In this document: positions 42,741 through 50,433 of the stretch, in pieces
Position numbering within the stretch: position 1 is the stretch's first letter
How the letters are laid out: every line of letters begins with the position of its first letter
Assembly (NCBI GenBank): GCA_965140365.1
Contig: OZ223196.1
Length of the DNA stretch: 64,000 bases
From: Hydrogenovibrio sp965140365
GTDB taxonomy: Bacteria; Pseudomonadota; Gammaproteobacteria; Thiomicrospirales; Thiomicrospiraceae
Reading direction: 5' to 3' (one strand)
Made by a program: the position numbers and the translations under genes
Notes under the pieces: model-generated
Told to the model about the DNA's origin: nothing
The model's database searches: none
What the model saw: only the letters and a program-made list of their open reading frames with translations

Positions 42741-42742
42741 TA

Positions 42743-42785
42743 AAAAACAGCCAGAAGAAGCCCCGAAAGGGGCTTTTCTGTTTTT
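42743..42785 (+). terminator. Terminator after galU-pgi-UGDH-like group
   Basis: AAGCCCC-gaaa-GGGGCTT forms a GNRA-capped stem. It is enclosed by an outer AAAAACAG / CTGTTTTT pair that ends in a T run. Confidence 0.93.
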
Positions 42786-42871
42786 GAAAGACGTTTAGCG
42801 GTTGTTTGGGTGAAGGATTGTTTATAAAATGGTTCTTTACCTTCTCTAAATTAATGAGTACACAGGATTTT

Positions 42872-43678
42872 ATGAAACCTTTTGAGAAAGGCATTTATTT
42901 ATTGCCGAACCTAATGACTACTCTGGCTCTGTTTGCCGGCTTCTATGCGGTGATTGCCGGTATGAACGGGCAGTTCGAGTTGGGCGCCATCGCGATCTTT
43001 GTCGCCATGATTTTTGATGGGCTGGACGGTCGTGTGGCGAGAATGACGAATTCCTGCAGTGCTTTTGGTGCGGAATATGACAGTTTGGCGGATATGGTGT
43101 CGTTTGGTCTGGCGCCAGCCTTGCTCGTATATCAGTGGGCATTACAGGATTTTGGCAAGCTGGGATGGCTGGTTGCTTTCATTTTCACGGTGGGGGCCGC
43201 GCTGCGCTTGGCGCGCTTCAACACCCAGGTTGGGATTGCGGATAAACGGTATTTTCAAGGTCTACCAAGTCCGGCTGCCGCGGCTTTGTTAGCCGGTTTT
43301 GTGTGGATGATTGAAACCAATCACATTGAAACCAACCTTGCTCCTCTGGTTGTGTTGTTCCTGACATTGGCCGCGGGCCTGATGATGGTGAGTAATATTC
43401 GATTCAGTTCCTTTAAAGAGTTGAATCTGAAAGATAAAGTGCCTTTTGTCACGCTGTTGGTGGTGGTTCTGGTCTTTGTGGTGATCACCTTGAAGCCGGC
43501 CATGATTTTATTCATCCTGTTTTTTGGTTATACCCTATCCGGCCCGGTTATGACGTTAAAACTGTTGCAGGAAAAACGGGCTCTTCGGCGGCAGGGCAAG
43601 AAAACGCAGGCCAAACAGAATAGCACGGCGGAAGCCACACAAGATAAGACATTAAACGAAGAATCTTCAAAAGAGTAA
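42872..43678 (+). CDS. pssA: CDP-diacylglycerol--serine O-phosphatidyltransferase PssA
   Basis: PssA makes phosphatidylserine, the precursor of phosphatidylethanolamine. It is an integral membrane CDP-alcohol phosphotransferase with GIYLLPNLMTTLALFAGFYAV and the full motif DGLDGRVAR-x8-G-x3-D-x3-D (through AEYDSLADM), plus about six further hydrophobic segments and a charged C-terminal tail. This ATG has AGGA at good distance. An ATG at 42854 would add six residues but has no ribosome site. It is followed at once by leuA, the pssA-leuA order seen in relatives after ilvC, which is absent here. Confidence 0.93.
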   Translation: MKPFEKGIYLLPNLMTTLALFAGFYAVIAGMNGQFELGAIAIFVAMIFDGLDGRVARMTNSCSAFGAEYDSLADMVSFGLAPALLVYQWALQDFGKLGWLVAFIFTVGAALRLARFNTQVGIADKRYFQGLPSPAAAALLAGFVWMIETNHIETNLAPLVVLFLTLAAGLMMVSNIRFSSFKELNLKDKVPFVTLLVVVLVFVVITLKPAMILFILFFGYTLSGPVMTLKLLQEKRALRRQGKKTQAKQNSTAEATQDKTLNEESSKE

Positions 43679-43685
43679 ATAATTG

Positions 43686-45230
43686 ATGAAAGAAGAATTG
43701 GTCATTTTCGATACCACTTTGCGCGACGGCGAACAAAGTCCAGGCGCGTCCATGACAAAAGAAGAAAAAATCCGTATTGCCAAGCAATTGGAGAAATTGC
43801 GGGTCAATGTCATTGAAGCCGGTTTTCCTGCGGCCAGTATCGGTGACTTTGAGTCGGTTAAAGCGGTTGCTTCCACGGTTAAAGATTCCACCGTTTGCGG
43901 TTTGGCGCGTGCGGTTGAAAATGACATTGTGCGTGCCGGTGAGGCGATTCAACCGGCCAATTCCGGACGCATTCATACGTTTATTGCGACCTCGCCGATT
44001 CACATGGAAAAGAAGCTGAAAATGTCCCCGGATGAAGTGGTTGAGCGAGCGGTTTGGGCCGTGAAGCGAGCACGGGACTTTACGGATAATGTTGAGTTTT
44101 CACCGGAAGATGCCGGACGTTCCGACGTCGATTTCCTGTGCCGGGTCATTGAAGCGGTGATCGATGCCGGTGCGACAACCATTAATATTCCGGACACGGT
44201 TGGTTATAACATTCCCGAGCAGTTCGGAGATTTGTTTCATCAGTTGCTGACGCGTATTCCGAACTCTGATAAAGCCGTTTTCTCTGCGCATTGCCATAAT
44301 GATTTAGGGTTGGCCGTTGCGAACTCCCTGGCGGCTGTCAAAGCTGGGGCACGGCAAGTGGAGTGCACGATTAACGGCCTGGGTGAGCGGGCCGGCAACA
44401 CGGCACTGGAAGAAGTGGTGATGGCCGTACGGACGCGTCAGGATATGTTTAATGTCGACACTCGTATCGAGACAACGGAAATTTTGGCCGCGTCTCGTTT
44501 GGTGGCCGGGATTACCGGTTTTGCCGTACAACCTAACAAAGCGATCGTTGGGACCAATGCTTTCTCGCATGAATCGGGTATTCACCAGGATGGTGTGTTG
44601 AAGCATCGTGAAACCTATGAAATTATGCGGGCGGAAGATGTGGGCTGGACCACCAACAAAATGGTGTTGGGCAAACACTCCGGTCGCAGTGCTTTCCGTT
44701 CTCGTTTAAAAGAGCTGGGCATTGAGTTTGAGACCGAACAGGAATTAAGCGATGCCTTTGTCAGCTTTAAAGAGCTGGCCGATCGAAAACATGAAATTTA
44801 CGACGAAGATTTGCAGGCTTTGGTCACCGATAATAATACCCGTCGTGTTGAAAACGAGACCTTCCGCCTGGTCGCTCTGAAAGTGGGAACTCAGACCGGG
44901 GATTCGCCAACGGCGGAAGTTACCTTGTGGGTGGACGGTGAAGAGCAGACCGCTTTTTCGGAAGGCGGCGGGGTGGTGGATGCCACCTTTAAAGCGATTG
45001 AAAAGTTGGTTAACTCCGGTGCCAGTCTGGAATTGTATTCAGTGAGTAACGTCACCAATGGGACCGATTCGCTTGGCGAAACCACGGTAAGAATGGAAAA
45101 GGCGGGCCGAATTGTGAATGGGCAGGGGGCGGATACCGACATTGTGACGGCCTCTGCCAAAGCCTACATTAATGCGCTGAATAAGCTGCAGGATGTGGCC
45201 AGCAAAGCCCACCCTCAAGCCGCCGTATAG
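43686..45230 (+). CDS. leuA: 2-isopropylmalate synthase LeuA
   Basis: LeuA condenses acetyl-CoA with 2-oxoisovalerate in the first step of leucine synthesis. The 514-residue type 1 enzyme has IFDTTLRDGEQSPGASM with the metal-binding Asp, FSAHCHNDLGLAVANSLAAV, TINGLGERAGNTALEE, SHESGIHQDGVLK, and a C-terminal regulatory domain for leucine feedback (TFKAIEKLVNSGASLELYSV). The ATG is preferred over an upstream TTG. It lies 7 bp after pssA. Confidence 0.97.
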   Translation: MKEELVIFDTTLRDGEQSPGASMTKEEKIRIAKQLEKLRVNVIEAGFPAASIGDFESVKAVASTVKDSTVCGLARAVENDIVRAGEAIQPANSGRIHTFIATSPIHMEKKLKMSPDEVVERAVWAVKRARDFTDNVEFSPEDAGRSDVDFLCRVIEAVIDAGATTINIPDTVGYNIPEQFGDLFHQLLTRIPNSDKAVFSAHCHNDLGLAVANSLAAVKAGARQVECTINGLGERAGNTALEEVVMAVRTRQDMFNVDTRIETTEILAASRLVAGITGFAVQPNKAIVGTNAFSHESGIHQDGVLKHRETYEIMRAEDVGWTTNKMVLGKHSGRSAFRSRLKELGIEFETEQELSDAFVSFKELADRKHEIYDEDLQALVTDNNTRRVENETFRLVALKVGTQTGDSPTAEVTLWVDGEEQTAFSEGGGVVDATFKAIEKLVNSGASLELYSVSNVTNGTDSLGETTVRMEKAGRIVNGQGADTDIVTASAKAYINALNKLQDVASKAHPQAAV

Positions 45231-45255
45231 TTTGGGGAATTCAGTGCGCTCGAAT

Positions 45256-45813
45256 ATGATGAACACACTTGGGTTGACGGCTTGGCAGGCCAGGCCTGGT
45301 TATTTTGCCAAGTCCGCACCTGCAGCGGAGCCAAGCACGCCACCGCAATCGAGCGGCCCTGGTTTCGAAGCGACTGCCGTTGATGCTCCCGAGAACCCGG
45401 ATGTTGGCATGGGCGCCACCTCGGATTTGGTCCAGAACGAAGCGCCACTTTCTGTGACGAAAGTGGCCTTTGTTCTGGTCGGCGCCGGGTTGGACGATGT
45501 CTGGCAAAATGAAGCGTCCGTGCAATGGGCTTTGATGTTGAATATTTTGAAAGCCTTTCAACTCTCCGAAGAACAGTTACGCTTTTTTGATACCGCGCAT
45601 GCCGTAACCGATGAAGCGGTGTTTGCTTCCATTGAAGAAGTGATTGACTTGGGGGTTGAAACGGTCTTTGCATTTGAGGAAAACTCGCCATTGATTGAGC
45701 AGTTGGAAGAAGGTTTGCAAGTGGTGTTTTTACCGTCGCTGGATGAAATGTTGCAACGCCCTCAAGCGAAACGTGAAACGTTTGAAATCCTGTCTCATGT
45801 AATGTCGGCTTAA
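45256..45813 (+). CDS. holD: Probable DNA polymerase III psi subunit (HolD-like)
   Basis: The gene lies directly before rimI, as holD does in E. coli. The N-terminus NTLGLTAWQARPGYF resembles the HolD start, the short peptide that binds chi (LGITQWxLRRPG). A Pro/Ala/Ser-rich linker of about 55 residues follows. A C-terminal domain (VAFVLVGAGLDDVWQN to the end) has the spacing of the HolD alpha/beta domain. The overall match is weak, and 185 residues is longer than E. coli psi (137). The start could be either of two adjacent ATGs. A CCAGGCCTGG lies here in the third codon phase, using the rare AGG codon. Confidence 0.55.
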   Translation: MMNTLGLTAWQARPGYFAKSAPAAEPSTPPQSSGPGFEATAVDAPENPDVGMGATSDLVQNEAPLSVTKVAFVLVGAGLDDVWQNEASVQWALMLNILKAFQLSEEQLRFFDTAHAVTDEAVFASIEEVIDLGVETVFAFEENSPLIEQLEEGLQVVFLPSLDEMLQRPQAKRETFEILSHVMSA

Positions 45814-45824
45814 CGGAATTTCCC

Positions 45825-46313
45825 GTGTCTTCCCTTTACCGTTATTTCCGACCGATGGATGAATCCGATCTGGATTGGGTGATTCGGGTCGAAACGTCCG
45901 CTTACGGCTTTCCTTGGTCTCGTCAAGGGTTTGAAAAAGCTTTGGATGATGGATTGAGCTACGTTTTTTGCGATGCGAACCAGCAACCTCTGGGGTACGC
46001 GTGTTTTTTGTCGGTGCTGGATGAGGTGCATTTGTTGAATGTGTGCGTTGACCCTAAGTTTCATCGTAAAGGCGTCGGGTTGGATGCTTTAAAAGCGTTG
46101 TTGTCACATTTTAAATCGGCTGATTTTGCGGTGATGCTTTTGGAGGTCAGGCAATCCAATCCGGCCGTGCAGTTGTATAAGAAGCTGGGGTTTGTCGAAG
46201 ACGGTGTGCGCCCGAATTATTATCCAATGACGGCTTCAGAAACGGCTTCGAGAAACGGAAAGAAGGTATCGGAACGAGAAGATGCGATTTTAATGTCGTG
46301 TCGCTTGCACTGA
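45825..46313 (+). CDS. rimI: Ribosomal protein S18-alanine N-acetyltransferase RimI
   Basis: RimI is a GNAT enzyme that acetylates the N-terminal alanine of ribosomal protein S18. The 162-residue protein has YRYFRPMDESDLDWVIRVETSAYGFPWS, LLNVCVDPKFHRKGVGLDALKALL with the acetyl-CoA loop, EVRQSNPAVQLYKKLGF and RPNYYPM. The start is GTG. It follows the HolD-like gene by 11 bp, consistent with one transcript. Confidence 0.93.
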   Translation: MSSLYRYFRPMDESDLDWVIRVETSAYGFPWSRQGFEKALDDGLSYVFCDANQQPLGYACFLSVLDEVHLLNVCVDPKFHRKGVGLDALKALLSHFKSADFAVMLLEVRQSNPAVQLYKKLGFVEDGVRPNYYPMTASETASRNGKKVSEREDAILMSCRLH

Positions 46314-46336
46314 TTCAGGGGTGGTGTCGAATTGAT

Positions 46337-46361
46337 AAAACGGCCAGGCCTGGCCGTTTTT
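46337..46361. terminator. Perfect palindromic terminator with CCAGGCCTGG core, rimI/suhB
   Basis: AAAACGGCCAGG meets CCTGGCCGTTTT as an unbroken 24-bp palindrome between the convergent rimI and suhB genes. It has the same design as the grxD/rnt terminator. Confidence 0.92.
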
Positions 46362-46388
46362 GGGGGGCGACTGCGTTTTGGTCGCCGT

Positions 46389-47189
46389 TTAGTTTCGGAA
46401 TTCTTCCGGAATGGTCTTGCCGATGATTTTTGCCATTTCTTTTAGCATTTTGCCATTGGCGGCAATCAGGTTACCCGATTCCAGATATTTATCGCCGCCT
46501 TTGAAGTCGGAGACCATGCCGCCCGCTTCGGCCACAATCAAGGCGCCGGCGGCAATGTCCCAAGGCTTTAAACGCATTTCCCAATAACCATCCACGCGAC
46601 CACAAGCGACATAGGCTAGGTCCAGTGCCGCAGAACCTGCACGGCGGATGCCGGCGGTGGTCAGCATGAATTGCTTTAGGCTTTCGAGGTAAGCATCCAC
46701 GTATTCAAAATCGTAGAAGGGAATGCCGGTGGCCATCAGTGCATTCTGCAGGGTTTTCTGTTCGCTGACCCGGATGCGGTAATTGTTGAGTCTAGCGCCT
46801 GCGCCGCGACTGGCGGAGAAGAGTTCGTCCCGTAACGGATCGTAAACCACGCCGTGCATCAGACGGCCTTTTTCGGTCACGGCGATGGACACCGCAAATT
46901 GCGGGAATTGGTGTAGAAAGTTGGTGGTGCCGTCCAGCGGATCGATAATCCATTCAAAGTCGGAATCGGTCTGATGGTGTCCGCTTTCTTCGGCTTTGAT
47001 GCTGTGGTCCGGGTGGTATTTTCGAATGGTGTCGATAATGATGCGCTCAGCGTGTTTGTCCACTTCGCTGACATAATCGTTGCGCCCTTTTTCTTCAATA
47101 TCGAGCCGATCAATGTGTTCCAGCTGGTTGGCGATGAATTCACCGGCTTCTTTCGCCGCAATGGTGGCAATATTTAAAATAGGATGCAT
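46389..47189 (-). CDS. suhB: Inositol-1-monophosphatase SuhB
   Basis: SuhB is a magnesium phosphatase of the IMPase family, which in E. coli also joins Nus-factor complexes that control rRNA transcription. The 266-residue protein has the metal motifs DSIKAEESGHH, WIIDPLDGTTNFLHQFPQFAVSIAV and the C-terminal PWDIAAGALIVAEAGG. It is divergent from trmJ by 65 bp, the conserved suhB/trmJ arrangement. Confidence 0.95.
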   Translation of the reverse strand: MHPILNIATIAAKEAGEFIANQLEHIDRLDIEEKGRNDYVSEVDKHAERIIIDTIRKYHPDHSIKAEESGHHQTDSDFEWIIDPLDGTTNFLHQFPQFAVSIAVTEKGRLMHGVVYDPLRDELFSASRGAGARLNNYRIRVSEQKTLQNALMATGIPFYDFEYVDAYLESLKQFMLTTAGIRRAGSAALDLAYVACGRVDGYWEMRLKPWDIAAGALIVAEAGGMVSDFKGGDKYLESGNLIAANGKMLKEMAKIIGKTIPEEFRN

Positions 47190-47254
47190 AAGTTCAGTTC
47201 CAGTTGTTAGAATAATCGGTTATTCGAATATAGGCGCATTATAGCGGAAAAAGC

Positions 47255-48040
47255 ATGGTAGAAGATTACAGAACGCACCCGAATTTAGCAAAGATTAAAA
47301 TTGTTTTGGTGGCGACCTCGCACCCAGGCAATATCGGGGCGGTTGCGCGTGCCATGAAGAACATGGGGTTGAGTCAGCTGGTGTTGGTGAACCCCAAAGA
47401 GTTTCCGAGCCAGGTCGCTTCTGTGCGGGCCTCGGGGGCCGCGGATGTATTGAATGATGCGCAGGTGGTGTCGAACTTGGACGACGCGATTGCCGACTGT
47501 CAGGTCGTGGTGGGTGCCAGTGCGCGAATGCGAAAAGTTTCCTGGCCGCAGCTGGATGTGCGTCAGACGGCGCAACTGGCGATGGAGACGGCTGCCGCAG
47601 ACGATCAAGCTCAGGTGGCCATTCTATTTGGACGAGAGGACTCGGGGTTGAGTAATGCGGAAATGGATAAGTGTCATTACCTGGCACACATCCCCACCAA
47701 CCCGACTTACAGCTCATTGAATATTGCGGCGGCGGTGCAGGTGTTCGTGTATGAGCTGTTGATGGCGACGGACATTCAAAGTGTCCATCAGGCAGAAGGC
47801 TATCGACACCAGTTAGCCAGCGCGGAGCAGTTGGAGGGCTTTTATGACCATTTGTATCAGGCGTTGCAGGATATCGCGTTTTTGGATCCATCTAAAAATG
47901 CCCGCTTTATGCGTCGTATGCGGCGGTTGTTCAATCGCAGTCAGTTGGATGTCAAAGAAATCGATATTCTGCGGGGCATCTTGACCGCAGCGCAACGCCA
48001 ATCGCAGCAGCTGGAAAACTTGGCGCGTGACGCCGATTAA
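47255..48040 (+). CDS. trmJ: tRNA (cytidine/uridine-2'-O-)-methyltransferase TrmJ
   Basis: TrmJ is a SPOUT methyltransferase that 2'-O-methylates position 32 of several tRNAs. The 261-residue protein has IKIVLVATSHPGNIGAVARAMKNMG, the SAM-knot elements ILFGREDSGLSNAEMD and IPTNPTYSSLNIAAAVQVFVYEL, and a C-terminal dimerisation extension. It precedes cysE and iscR, the order known from pseudomonads. Confidence 0.96.
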   Translation: MVEDYRTHPNLAKIKIVLVATSHPGNIGAVARAMKNMGLSQLVLVNPKEFPSQVASVRASGAADVLNDAQVVSNLDDAIADCQVVVGASARMRKVSWPQLDVRQTAQLAMETAAADDQAQVAILFGREDSGLSNAEMDKCHYLAHIPTNPTYSSLNIAAAVQVFVYELLMATDIQSVHQAEGYRHQLASAEQLEGFYDHLYQALQDIAFLDPSKNARFMRRMRRLFNRSQLDVKEIDILRGILTAAQRQSQQLENLARDAD

Positions 48041-48109
48041 CGAGTCACACGATTTTACATTCATTTCGCTGTGAGCTTGGTTCAGCTCGCAGATACTTGA
48101 GGAAAAAGC

Positions 48110-48913
48110 ATGTTCAAAAGAATCAAAGAAGACATTCAATCCGTATTCGACCGCGATCCAGCGGCTCGAAACAGTTTTGAAGTTCTGACGACCTATCCAG
48201 GGTTGCATGCGGTTTTGTGGTATCGTCTGTCGCACTGGCTTTGGGGCTTGGGTTTAAAATGGCTGGCGCGTTTTATTTCCGGTTTGGCGCGCTGGTTTAC
48301 CGGCATTGAAATCCATCCGGCGGCGAAAATCGGCCACCGTTTTTTTATTGACCATGGCATGGGTGTGGTCATCGGCGAAACGGCTGAAATTGGTGATGAC
48401 TGTACCCTGTATCATGGTGTAACGTTGGGCGGGACCAGTTGGAATGAAGGCAAACGCCATCCAACACTGGGTGATCGTGTGGTGGTGGGCGCCGGCGCCA
48501 AGGTGTTAGGGCCGATTGAAATCGGCGATGATGCTCGCATCGGTTCCAATGCGGTGGTGATTAAATCGGTTCCAAGCAACCGTACGGTGGTCGGAATTCC
48601 AGGCCGGGTAGTGGAAACCAATTTAAGTGCCAAAGAAAAACGCCGTCAGAAAATGGCTCAGAAAATCGGCTTTGATGCCTATGGGGTGGGGCAGGATGTT
48701 GAAGATCCGGTGGAAAAGGCGATTTACAGTTTGCTCGATCATGTGCAGAGCCAGGATGAGCAATTGGAACGATTAAACGAACAAGTTCAGAAATTGGGTG
48801 GTGCGGATACGCATGTTGAGCTGCCGAGTTTGGACGATGCGGTTTTGGAACCGGATGATCCAGAGCAGCGTGCGCATGTAAAGCCGCATGAGGCGGAGGA
48901 TGCCCCCAAATAG
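48110..48913 (+). CDS. cysE: Serine O-acetyltransferase CysE
   Basis: CysE acetylates serine for cysteine synthesis and so supplies the sulfur donor of SufS. The 267-residue protein has the SATase N-terminal helices (SFEVLTTYPGLHAVLWYRLSHWLW), then left-handed beta-helix hexapeptides with the active-site HPAAKIGHRFFIDHGMGVVIGETAEIGD and VTLGGTSWNEGKRHPTLGD. An acidic C-terminal tail of about 70 residues beyond the helix contains coiled-coil-like SQDEQLERLNEQVQKLG and may alter complex formation with cysteine synthase. Confidence 0.95.
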   Translation: MFKRIKEDIQSVFDRDPAARNSFEVLTTYPGLHAVLWYRLSHWLWGLGLKWLARFISGLARWFTGIEIHPAAKIGHRFFIDHGMGVVIGETAEIGDDCTLYHGVTLGGTSWNEGKRHPTLGDRVVVGAGAKVLGPIEIGDDARIGSNAVVIKSVPSNRTVVGIPGRVVETNLSAKEKRRQKMAQKIGFDAYGVGQDVEDPVEKAIYSLLDHVQSQDEQLERLNEQVQKLGGADTHVELPSLDDAVLEPDDPEQRAHVKPHEAEDAPK

Positions 48914-48947
48914 AACCCTGGATAAATGCTTGAAATCAGTCTAATTC

Positions 48948-48976
48948 TTGAGTTACTTGCTAGGTTATTGTAGAAT
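48948..48976 (+). promoter_or_regulatory. Sigma-70 promoter of iscR
   Basis: The -35 TTGAGT (48948-48953) and -10 TAGAAT (48971-48976) are 17 bp apart, about 85 bp ahead of the iscR ATG. The -10 is identical to that of the suf promoter. I see no GACT...AGTC palindrome here, so autoregulation through a type 1 site is not evident. Confidence 0.6.
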
Positions 48977-49065
48977 GTTACAATTGATTAACAATTGAGT
49001 GGCGGGTTCATTCTCATTTAGCCGAGGGGCGCCGTCACCGAGCATTTGCAAAAGGGTTGATAGTT

Positions 49066-49494
49066 ATGAAGCTCACGTCAAAAGGACGGTATGCGGTAAC
49101 AGCGATGCTGGATATCGCCTTGAATCAGTCCAAAGGTCCGATTACTTTGGCGATGATTTCGGAACGACAGGATATTTCACTGTCCTATCTGGAGCAGATT
49201 TTCGCTAAATTGAAAAAAGCGGATTTGGTCTTGAGTGCCAGAGGGCCGGGCGGAGGTTATCGCCTCAGTCGTGATGCGGGTGAAATTACCGTCAGTCAAG
49301 TGATTTCCGCGGTGAACGAGGATCTGGAACCAAGACGTTGTCGTGGACAGTCTAATTGTCAAAACGGTATGCAATGTTTGTCGCATGAGCTTTGGGCGGA
49401 TTTAAGTGAAATGATTCAAGGCTTTCTCAGTGGCGTGACGTTGCAGCAAATTATTGATGGACGTTCTGTTGCCAAGGAAATTCAGTTGGCCTAA
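49066..49494 (+). CDS. iscR: Fe-S regulator IscR (Rrf2 family)
   Basis: IscR is a [2Fe-2S] transcription factor that adjusts Fe-S biogenesis. The 142-residue protein has an N-terminal winged helix (MKLTSKGRYAVTAMLDIAL, LEQIFAKLKKADLVLSARGPGGGY) and cluster ligands Cys92, Cys98 and Cys104 with His107, at the same positions as in E. coli IscR. The ATG at 49066 gives the canonical N-terminus. A longer GTG start adds three residues. It is followed only by iscA. The probable target with a type 1 box is the suf promoter about 40 kb upstream. Confidence 0.96.
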   Translation: MKLTSKGRYAVTAMLDIALNQSKGPITLAMISERQDISLSYLEQIFAKLKKADLVLSARGPGGGYRLSRDAGEITVSQVISAVNEDLEPRRCRGQSNCQNGMQCLSHELWADLSEMIQGFLSGVTLQQIIDGRSVAKEIQLA

Positions 49495-49512
49495 AACGGA
49501 AATGGAGTAAGT

Positions 49513-49839
49513 ATGGCAGTAACATTGACAGAAGCAGCCGCACAACGAGTTAAAACCATGTTGGACAAACGCGGGCACGGTATCGGCTTAAAGGTTTCGA
49601 CCAAGGTTAGTGGGTGTACCGGGTTTGCTTATGTGGTGGATTATGCGGACGAAATTACCGATGACGACGATGTTTATGAAAGCTTTGGTGTCCAGGTGGT
49701 GGTGCCGAAAAAAAGTTTGGAACAAATTGACGGAATGGAATTGGATTACGTCAAAGAAAGCCTGTTGAATGAGGGTTTTGAATTTAATAACCCGAATGTT
49801 AAAGACTCTTGTGGGTGTGGCGAGTCGTTCAGCGTATAA
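49513..49839 (+). CDS. iscA: A-type Fe-S carrier IscA
   Basis: IscA carries Fe-S clusters or iron to apo-targets. The 108-residue protein has the three conserved cysteines: Cys35 (SGCTGFAYVVDYAD) and Cys100/Cys102 (DSCGCGESFSV). The central region is characteristic of IscA rather than ErpA or SufA, though the separation is not sharp. It lies 18 bp after iscR, and a terminator follows directly, so the pair forms a two-gene operon. iscS, iscU, hscB, hscA and fdx are missing. Confidence 0.94.
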   Translation: MAVTLTEAAAQRVKTMLDKRGHGIGLKVSTKVSGCTGFAYVVDYADEITDDDDVYESFGVQVVVPKKSLEQIDGMELDYVKESLLNEGFEFNNPNVKDSCGCGESFSV

Positions 49840-49861
49840 ACGGCGTTGTGTTGTCACGCTT

Positions 49862-49895
49862 AAAAAGGCCTCGGAACTCCCGAGGCTTTTTTTTT
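49862..49895 (+). terminator. Terminator after iscR-iscA
   Basis: GCCTCGG and CCGAGGC form the stem, extended by A/T pairs and followed by a run of nine Ts. It ends the two-gene iscRA transcript before ndk. Confidence 0.93.
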
Positions 49896-49995
49896 CTAAA
49901 GAGCGCTTTTGGGCGGATTTAAAAACCTTTTTTCTGCAATGTTTTTATGAGATTGTTAAAATAAGCTAATTCTAAAATATTGGGTAGTGACTATC

Positions 49996-50421
49996 ATGCT
50001 GGAAAGGACGTTTTCGATTATTAAACCGGATGCGGTTAAGCGTAATCTGATTGGTGAGATTTTGGCTCGTTTGGAGCAAAATGGTTTAAAAGTCGTGGCG
50101 TCGAAAATGGTGTTTTTGACACGTGATGAAGCCGAAGGATTCTATGCCGAACACAAAGGTAAGCCGTTTTACGAAACCTTGGTCAATAACATGACCGCCG
50201 GGCCGATTGTCGTTCAAGTACTGGAAGGTGAAGACGCGATTGCAAAAAACCGCCAGGTGATGGGCACGACGGACCCGGAAAAGGCGGATGCCGGCACGAT
50301 TCGTAAAGATTTCGCTGTGTCCATGCAGCAAAACTCGGTTCACGGTTCCGATTCACCGCAAAGTGCGGCGCGCGAAATCGGCTACTTTTTCAGCGAAATC
50401 GAAATTTTTCCAAGCAGTTAA
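49996..50421 (+). CDS. ndk: Nucleoside diphosphate kinase Ndk
   Basis: Ndk transfers the gamma-phosphate from ATP to other NDPs through a phospho-His intermediate. The 141-residue protein has the start MLERTFSIIKPDAVKRNLIG and the active-site motif NSVHGSDSPQSA with the catalytic His at about 117. This ATG gives the family length, and a GTG three codons upstream is less likely. It begins the ndk-rlmN-rodZ-hisS-yfgM-bamB-der run. Confidence 0.96.
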   Translation: MLERTFSIIKPDAVKRNLIGEILARLEQNGLKVVASKMVFLTRDEAEGFYAEHKGKPFYETLVNNMTAGPIVVQVLEGEDAIAKNRQVMGTTDPEKADAGTIRKDFAVSMQQNSVHGSDSPQSAAREIGYFFSEIEIFPSS

Positions 50422-50433
50422 CACAGGCTGAAT

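Noticed and set aside
48940..49065. IscR autoregulatory box upstream of iscR
   Set aside because: The region has a good promoter and an AT-rich CAATTG repeat, but no GACT...AGTC palindrome like the one at suf.
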